The position numbers and the translations under genes were made by a program. Positions 55,427-61,058 of a DNA stretch of 64,000 bases are shown piece after piece. Each line of letters opens with the position of its first letter. Position 1 is the first letter of the stretch. The DNA is taken from NCBI RefSeq assembly GCF_900631955.1, contig NZ_UZWD01000018.1:92380-156379 (forward strand), read 5' to 3'. The notes below the pieces were generated by a model that searched no databases, was not told the origin of the DNA, and saw only the letters and a list, made by a program, of their open reading frames with translations. The stretch is from Devosia equisanguinis (GTDB lineage: Bacteria; Pseudomonadota; Alphaproteobacteria; Rhizobiales; Devosiaceae).

Positions 55427-56716
55427 TCACGCGGCCGCGATCACATGGGCATAGGATCCCATCACACGGCCGAGCATCGCGCCCATCGGCACCTGCCTGA
55501 TGCCCTCGGCATCAAGCGCCTCGAACAGCGGCGGCAGGCCGGTTTGCTTGGCCGATGAATAGTGGAATTCGTGGCCATTGAGGCCAGTGGGCCACGGCAA
55601 GGGACTTTCATGCACCAGGCGTCGATAGCCGAGCACCCTTTTGGGCCGATCGATGCGGGTCACCATGGGGAGCAGACCCGCCATGGCATGCGAGTTCCCA
55701 TCTTTATCGACAAGTGCTTCGCCCAACGCCATGAAGCCCCCGCATTCGCCATAAATCAGCGCGCCGCGATCCCTGGCGGCAACGAGCCCGCTGCGGAATC
55801 GCCCCGCGGCCGCAAGTGTGGCGCCATGCAGTTCCGGATAGCCGCCCGGAAGAAAGACCGCATCGGCGACCGGGCGTGGAGACTCATCTGCTAAGGGCGA
55901 AAAGAAGGACAGCTCGGCGCCTGCCGCGCGCCAGCCATCGAGCAGATGGGGGTAGAGGAACGCGCAGGCCGCGTCGCGTGCCACGGCGATGCGCTGCCCC
56001 AAGGGTGGCAAGGCCAGCGGAAGGGCGTGACTTTCCGCGACCGGCGCGGCAATTGACGCTAGCGCTCGCAGGTCGACAAAATCGCCCATCGCCTCGGCCG
56101 CGTCATCGAGAAAACTGTCGAAGGCAGCGATCTCACCCGGCATCACCAGGCCGAGATGGCGTTCGGGCAGGGCCAGTTCCGTCCGACGGGGCACGGCACC
56201 GAGCAGGGGGATGCTGGTAGCGCGGAGGGCCGTGGTCAGCATGCGCTCATGCCGCGCGGTGGCGACGCGATTGAGGATGACGCCGGCGACGCGAACATCC
56301 TCGCGCCAGCGCGCAAAGCCAGCCACAAGCGGCGCGACGGACTGGCTCTGGCGTTCGGCATCGACCACCAGCACCACGGGCAGCCGCAGCGCGGCAGCGA
56401 GATCCCCGGTGGACCCGGCGCCATCGGCGGCACCATCGAAGAGGCCCATGACCCCTTCTACGAGCAGGAGCTCGGCGCCCACGGCCTGTTGAGCCGCCAA
56501 AGCCTGAATCTGGCTGGGGCTCATCGCCCAGGGGTCGAGATTGATGGCTTCGCGCCCCGCTGCGCGACCCAGAAAGCTTGGGTCGATATAGTCAGGGCCG
56601 GTCTTGGCAGGGGCGACGACATGACCCGCGCGCCGCAAGGCGGCCAGCAGCCCCAGCGTCACCAGGGTTTTTCCCGAGCCCGAGCGCGGCGCGGCGATGA
56701 CCAGCCCCCTAGCCAA
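55427..56716 (-). CDS. cobB: Hydrogenobyrinic/cobyrinic acid a,c-diamide synthase
   Basis: Amidates the a and c side chains of the corrin ring. The P-loop IAAPRSGSGKTLVTLGL is at the N-terminus, and the amidotransferase-like domain has LIYGECGGFMALGEAL near residue 320 with the cysteine. The open frame reaches 56851 inside cobA, but TTG 56716, with GAGGAA eight bases upstream, gives a 429-residue protein starting at the conserved block and overlapping cobA by eight bases. ATG 56743 is an alternative start. Confidence 0.93.
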   Translation of the reverse strand: MARGLVIAAPRSGSGKTLVTLGLLAALRRAGHVVAPAKTGPDYIDPSFLGRAAGREAINLDPWAMSPSQIQALAAQQAVGAELLLVEGVMGLFDGAADGAGSTGDLAAALRLPVVLVVDAERQSQSVAPLVAGFARWREDVRVAGVILNRVATARHERMLTTALRATSIPLLGAVPRRTELALPERHLGLVMPGEIAAFDSFLDDAAEAMGDFVDLRALASIAAPVAESHALPLALPPLGQRIAVARDAACAFLYPHLLDGWRAAGAELSFFSPLADESPRPVADAVFLPGGYPELHGATLAAAGRFRSGLVAARDRGALIYGECGGFMALGEALVDKDGNSHAMAGLLPMVTRIDRPKRVLGYRRLVHESPLPWPTGLNGHEFHYSSAKQTGLPPLFEALDAEGIRQVPMGAMLGRVMGSYAHVIAAA

Positions 56717-57521
56717 AGACGTGTTTCCTCGCCTCGGTGACATACCAGTCGAGACTGTTGCGGTAGCGGGCCACGGGTCCAAGCACAACGATGGCGGGGG
56801 TGGGCACATCGGCCAGGGTATCCGCCGCGCCCAAGGTGGTTTCCACGACATGCTGTTGAGGCGTAGCGGCGCGGGAGACCAGTGTCAGCGCTTCGTCAGG
56901 ACCGCGCCCCGCTGCCAGCAGATTGGCGGCGATGAGCGGCAGGTGCTTAACCGCCATGAACATGACGAGAACCGGAGCCGCCCCGGCGACGGCGGGCCAG
57001 TTGACGGCGCTGGGCACGGTGCCGGTTTCGTCGTGGCCGGTGAGGAACAAAACGGCATGATTGGTATCGCGGTGGGTGATCGGCAGACCAGCATAGGCCA
57101 GTCCGCCGAGGCCGGAGGAAATGCCGGGGACAATGCGGAATGCTATGCCCGCGCGCACAAGCCCCTCGGCCTCTTCGCCACCGCGACCGAACATGAAGGG
57201 ATCGCCGCCCTTGAGGCGCAGCACGCGTTTGCCCGCCTGCGCCAGCTCGATCAGGCGGAGGGTGATGTCGGTCTGTTTCGGTGATGGCTTGCCGCCGCGC
57301 TTGCCGGCATGGATGCGCTCCACATGGGGCGGTGCGAGGGCCAGGATATCGGGCGAGACCAGCGCGTCATGCACGATGACGTCGGCCTGGCCCAGCGCGT
57401 AAAAGGCGAGCATCGTAAGCAAACCAGGTCCGCCAGGGCCAGCGCCGACCAGCCAGACGGTCCCGGGTTCAAAGACCGGAAAATCAGCCGTGTCCAGCCG
57501 TGCAAAATGCGCTTCGTTCAT
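56709..57521 (-). CDS. cobA: Uroporphyrinogen-III C-methyltransferase
   Basis: Makes precorrin-2 from uroporphyrinogen III with two SAM, committing it to corrin synthesis. 270 residues with VWLVGAGPGGPGLLT near residue 22, HDALVSPDIL, LKGGDPFMFGRGGEEAE near residue 95 and PVTHRDTN-like LPITHRDTNHAV. ATG 57521 with GAGGGG upstream is the best start. It is the first gene of a minus-strand run cobA-B-Q-D. Confidence 0.95.
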   Translation of the reverse strand: MNEAHFARLDTADFPVFEPGTVWLVGAGPGGPGLLTMLAFYALGQADVIVHDALVSPDILALAPPHVERIHAGKRGGKPSPKQTDITLRLIELAQAGKRVLRLKGGDPFMFGRGGEEAEGLVRAGIAFRIVPGISSGLGGLAYAGLPITHRDTNHAVLFLTGHDETGTVPSAVNWPAVAGAAPVLVMFMAVKHLPLIAANLLAAGRGPDEALTLVSRAATPQQHVVETTLGAADTLADVPTPAIVVLGPVARYRNSLDWYVTEARKHVFG

Positions 57522-57586
57522 TGCTGCCCCTCTTGAGGACGGTCCGAGCAAAAGGCAGATTGGAACAAAGAGGCGGACACGATGCG

Positions 57587-58330
57587 ATGAAAATCCTGAT
57601 CCTGGGTGGTACGGCGGAGGCGCGCCAGCTGGCAAATCGCCTGGTGGCGGCTGGACACGAGGTTATCACCTCGCTGGCGGGGCGCACCCAGGACCCGATC
57701 CTGCCCGATGGTGGATTGCGCATGGGCAAATTCGGCGGCATTCCCGGGCTTTGCGCCTATCTGCGCGCCGCCCATATCGACTATCTGGTGGATGCGACGC
57801 ACCCTTATGCCGGCCTGATGTCGATCAACGCGGTTGCCGCGGCGGAGGTCACCGGCATCCGGCTTTTGCGGCTGATGCGCCCGGCCTGGACGGCCGTAGA
57901 GGGGCAGACATGGACGCATGTCGAAACGGCGGCGGCGGCGGCGAGCGCCCTGCCCGCCGGCGCCTCGGTACTGCTGACCACCGGCCATACCGGGCTCGAA
58001 AATTTCCTGGAGCGTGACGATTGCCGCTTCCTGGTGCGCGTGATCGAGCCGCCGGACATGCCCATGCCGCGCCATGCGCAGCTGGAACTGACGCGCCCGC
58101 CCTATGACCTCGCGCATGAGCTGACGCTTATGGATCGGCATGGCATCACTCATATGGTGAGCAAGAATTCCGGCGGCCAGCAGACTGCCGCCAAGCTGGA
58201 GGCGGCCCAGCGCCTGGGTGTGGCGGTGATCATGATCGCCCGTCCGCATTATGGCCCGGCCAAAGAGGTGGGCACTGTGGACGAGGCCATGGCGGTGCTT
58301 GGCGCGGCGGACAGGTCGACGGGGGGCTGA
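57587..58330 (+). CDS. cobK: Precorrin-6A reductase
   Basis: NADPH-dependent reduction in the corrin ring pathway. 247 residues starting MKILILGGTAEARQLANRL, with VDATHPYAGLMSINA near residue 72 and the C-terminal MVSKNSGGQQTAAKLEAAQ, both typical of CobK/CbiJ. It is divergent from cobA (66 bp between starts) and its 3' end overlaps the 3' end of cobE by 82 bases. Confidence 0.94.
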   Translation: MKILILGGTAEARQLANRLVAAGHEVITSLAGRTQDPILPDGGLRMGKFGGIPGLCAYLRAAHIDYLVDATHPYAGLMSINAVAAAEVTGIRLLRLMRPAWTAVEGQTWTHVETAAAAASALPAGASVLLTTGHTGLENFLERDDCRFLVRVIEPPDMPMPRHAQLELTRPPYDLAHELTLMDRHGITHMVSKNSGGQQTAAKLEAAQRLGVAVIMIARPHYGPAKEVGTVDEAMAVLGAADRSTGG

Positions 58331-58746
58331 ACCATCGCCAGAGCGCAGGTGACGTTGGCCGATTTCTGCTTGGTCAGCAGCAGTGGCCCGAAGGCCATCG
58401 CGGAGGCCTCAGCCACGGAGGGACGGCCAAACAGCGCCTCAACCCGCGCCGAGGGCGTCGGCGCGGCGGCGGCCATGTCGGTGTCTTCAATGCCGGTCAG
58501 CGATACGCCCCAATGGGTAGCCGCGGCGATCAGGGCGGGATGGGCCAGCTTGTCGCGATGGGTGACGAAAGCCAACACATCGGTGCGGGTGAGGTTGCGC
58601 TGGCGCAGACACTGGCTGACCAGCGCCAGCACGTCGTCCGCGCTCGCCGACTGGCGCGCGCCAAGGCCCACGATCACAGCAGATTTGCCTGATTTATCCC
58701 CGGCCCATCGGGGACCGCTATCATGGACCGTCATAACGCCTCGCAT
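58249..58746 (-). CDS. cobE: Cobalamin biosynthesis protein CobE (CbiG C-terminal type)
   Basis: A 165-residue protein of the CobE / C-terminal CbiG family, with VIVGLGARQSASADDVLALV near residue 25, FVTHRDKLAHPALIAAA and the SARVEALFGRPSVAEASAM region. Its exact role in the aerobic pathway is not firmly settled. The last 28 or so residues are low-complexity and are encoded antisense to the end of cobK, an apparent C-terminal extension. ATG 58734 is an alternative start. Confidence 0.88.
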   Translation of the reverse strand: MRGVMTVHDSGPRWAGDKSGKSAVIVGLGARQSASADDVLALVSQCLRQRNLTRTDVLAFVTHRDKLAHPALIAAATHWGVSLTGIEDTDMAAAAPTPSARVEALFGRPSVAEASAMAFGPLLLTKQKSANVTCALAMVQPPVDLSAAPSTAMASSTVPTSLAGP

Positions 58747-59012
58747 AACCCGAGGCAGCTTCGCTCAAAAACCGGAGCAGCCTCGGACTTGGTCCCCTCC
58801 GGGGTCGACCGCACCGAGCTCTGTTTCAGTTCCATCAAGGGAACGCTGCGCTTGGGTCGGTTTTAGGTCGGGTAAAGGTCGTGGTCAATCAAGGGCTTGG
58901 CCAGAAGGTGCGCAGATAAGAATGAATATGAAAATCGTTTGCAAAAACAATGGCTTGCCAGCACTAAACCTATCCCCTAAGGCTGCCGCTCAAGCTTGTG
59001 GAGCATCTGGAC

Positions 59013-59909
59013 ATGGCCATCACCGACAAAACCGTTGCCATCGCAACGGGTAGCCTGGCCGTCGGAATCGGCGTGCTGGCGCTCAAGACCCTGGCCTGGT
59101 GGATGACCGGATCAGTAGCGCTCTATTCGGATGCGCTCGAATCTATCGTCAACGTGGTGACCGCCATCGTGGCGCTGATCGCGGTGCGGCTGGCGCAGCG
59201 TCCTGCCGATGCCGCCCTGCCCTATGGCTATCACAAGGCCGAGTATTTCTCCGCCGTGGTCGTTGGCGTGATGATCATCGTCGCCGCCATATTGATCCTG
59301 CGCGAGGCGTTTTACGGTTTTCTCGAGCCGTCCATGCCTGATGCGCCTCTTCAGGGTCTGGCTATCAGCTTTTTCGCCACCGTCATCAACGTGGTCTGGG
59401 CCCAGGTATTGATCCGGCATGGCCGCAAGGCCCGTTCGCCCGCCATCGAGGCCGACGGCAAGCATTTGATGACCGATGTGGTTTCGACCATCGGCGTTTT
59501 GATCGGGCTGGGCCTGGTCTATCTCACCGGTTTTGCCCAGCTGGACTCGGTGCTGGCGGCGCTGGTGGCGCTCAATATTTTGTGGTCGGGCTGGGGCGTG
59601 ATCCGCGAAAGCGTCGGTGGGCTCATGGACGTCGCCGTCACGCCCGATACGCAAAAACTGATTCGTGCGGTGATTGCCAACAATGCCGATGGCGCCATCG
59701 AAGCCCATGATATCCGCACGCGTCAGGCGGGCAAGATGACCTTTATCGACTTTCACCTCGTGGTGCCGGGCGCCATGAGCGTGGACGAAGCGCACAGCAT
59801 TTGCGACGATATCGAAGGCAAGCTGCGCGAAGCGGTGGCGGATGTGCAGATCACCATTCATGTCGAGCCGGAGAACAAGGCCAAGCATGCCGGCATCGTC
59901 GTGCTCTAG
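59013..59909 (+). CDS. Cation diffusion facilitator family transporter
   Basis: A 298-residue metal efflux protein with six membrane helices and a cytoplasmic C-terminal ferredoxin-like domain. The metal site in helix 2 reads SDALESIVN, and helix 5 has KHLMTDVVSTIG with the His-x3-Asp pair, so only part of the classical zinc tetrad is visible and the metal is open. The C-terminal domain has IRTRQAGKMTFIDFHLVVPG. GTGGAG lies before ATG 59013. The 266-bp upstream gap shows no cobalamin or metal riboswitch. Confidence 0.9.
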   Translation: MAITDKTVAIATGSLAVGIGVLALKTLAWWMTGSVALYSDALESIVNVVTAIVALIAVRLAQRPADAALPYGYHKAEYFSAVVVGVMIIVAAILILREAFYGFLEPSMPDAPLQGLAISFFATVINVVWAQVLIRHGRKARSPAIEADGKHLMTDVVSTIGVLIGLGLVYLTGFAQLDSVLAALVALNILWSGWGVIRESVGGLMDVAVTPDTQKLIRAVIANNADGAIEAHDIRTRQAGKMTFIDFHLVVPGAMSVDEAHSICDDIEGKLREAVADVQITIHVEPENKAKHAGIVVL

Positions 59910-59949
59910 CATGCTTGCGCAACGGCACGTTCGGGCGCAGACTCACCCC

Positions 59950-60420
59950 ATGCGCACCGCCCTTTTGCTGCTTGCACTCCTCTTCGCGACGCCTGCCCTG
60001 GCGCAATATTGGGATCATTATTCCAATGCCCGCTTCGGCTACGAGATCGATATCCCACCAGGGTTTGTCGGCAATGGTGAAAGCGACAATGGCGACGGGC
60101 AGATTTTCTACAATCTCGAGGCCGAGCAGAGCCTGACCGTCTGGGGTGGCGCCCTGCTCGGAGATTTCGAGGCCATGGTCGCTGAGGCGCGCATGGCCGA
60201 CGAGCGTGTCAACTGGATGCTGTCAGAACAGGCATCGAGCCCCAAATGGGCTAGTTACGCGGCTCAACGGGATCACCGGGTGATTGCCGAGCGGCTGATC
60301 CTGCTCTGCGACGGCGAGAGTTACGCCGCCTTCCGCGCCGAGTACAATATCCGCGACCTGGTGAAGATGGACAAGGTGATCGAGGGGCTGAAACGCTCGC
60401 TTGAAGCCAGCGCCTGCTAG
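59950..60420 (+). CDS. Small secreted protein, unknown function
   Basis: A 156-residue protein with a clear signal peptide (MRTALLLLALLFATPALAQ). The mature part starts with YWDHYSNARFGYEIDIPPGF, a pattern common in periplasmic proteins of the order, and ends with a cysteine pair partner near LLCDGES and the terminal EASAC. I recognise no named family. It starts 40 bp after the CDF transporter and overlaps the end of cobO by four bases on the opposite strand. Confidence 0.75.
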   Translation: MRTALLLLALLFATPALAQYWDHYSNARFGYEIDIPPGFVGNGESDNGDGQIFYNLEAEQSLTVWGGALLGDFEAMVAEARMADERVNWMLSEQASSPKWASYAAQRDHRVIAERLILLCDGESYAAFRAEYNIRDLVKMDKVIEGLKRSLEASAC

Positions 60421-61058
60421 AATTCGATGCCCTGCTGCGCCTTCACCCCCGCGCGGAAATGGTGTTTGATTTCAGTCATTTCGGTAACGAGATCGGCGAT
60501 TTCGATAAGCTCGTCCTTGGCATTGCGGCCAGTGATGATGACATGTTTCTCCGCCGGCTTGTGCTTGAGGAACTCCACCACTTCATCGAGCGGCAGGTAG
60601 TCGTAGCGCAGGCAGATATTGAGCTCGTCGAGCAGAACCATGTCGTAGCTTGGGTCTAGTATTAGGGCCTTGGCCTGTTCCCAAGCCTTCGCGGCAGCGG
60701 CGAGATCGCGCTGGCGGTCGGCAACGTCCCAGGTAAAGCCTTCGCCCATGGCGTTGATGGTCACCTGGTCGGGGAACTTGTCGAGCACGGTACGCTCGCC
60801 AGTGTTCCAGACGCCCTTGACGAACTGCACCACGCCGACCCGCATGCCATTGCCCAGCGCACGGAAGACCATGCCGAAGGCGGCGGTCGACTTGCCCTTG
60901 CCCTTGCCGGTATGAACGATCAGCAGGCCCTTCTCCTCGGTCTTCGTCGAGAGGATCTTGTCGCGCGCGGCCTTCTTTTTCTTCATCTTTTCAGCGTGAT
61001 AGGCATCACGCTCGGCTTCGCTCATCAGGTCGGTTTTCTTGAGCGGCTTGTCGTTCAT
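60417..61058 (-). CDS. cobO: Cob(I)yrinic acid a,c-diamide adenosyltransferase
   Basis: Attaches the upper adenosyl ligand after cobalt insertion. 213 residues of the CobO/BtuR family, with the P-loop HTGKGKGKSTAAFGMVFR near residue 48 and LLDELNICLRYDYLPL near residue 145. GGAGGA precedes ATG 61058, which overlaps the cobN stop by four bases, so the two are translationally coupled. Confidence 0.96.
   Translation of the reverse strand: MNDKPLKKTDLMSEAERDAYHAEKMKKKKAARDKILSTKTEEKGLLIVHTGKGKGKSTAAFGMVFRALGNGMRVGVVQFVKGVWNTGERTVLDKFPDQVTINAMGEGFTWDVADRQRDLAAAAKAWEQAKALILDPSYDMVLLDELNICLRYDYLPLDEVVEFLKHKPAEKHVIITGRNAKDELIEIADLVTEMTEIKHHFRAGVKAQQGIEF

Noticed and set aside
57518..58249. 243-codon open frame antisense to cobK
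   Set aside because: It mirrors cobK almost exactly and shows no protein motif; a shadow of high-GC codon use.
58747..59012. Possible cobalamin or metal riboswitch or Fur-type box before the CDF gene
   Set aside because: No B12-box or conserved riboswitch core is visible, and the AT-rich string near 58925-58955 matches no known operator well.
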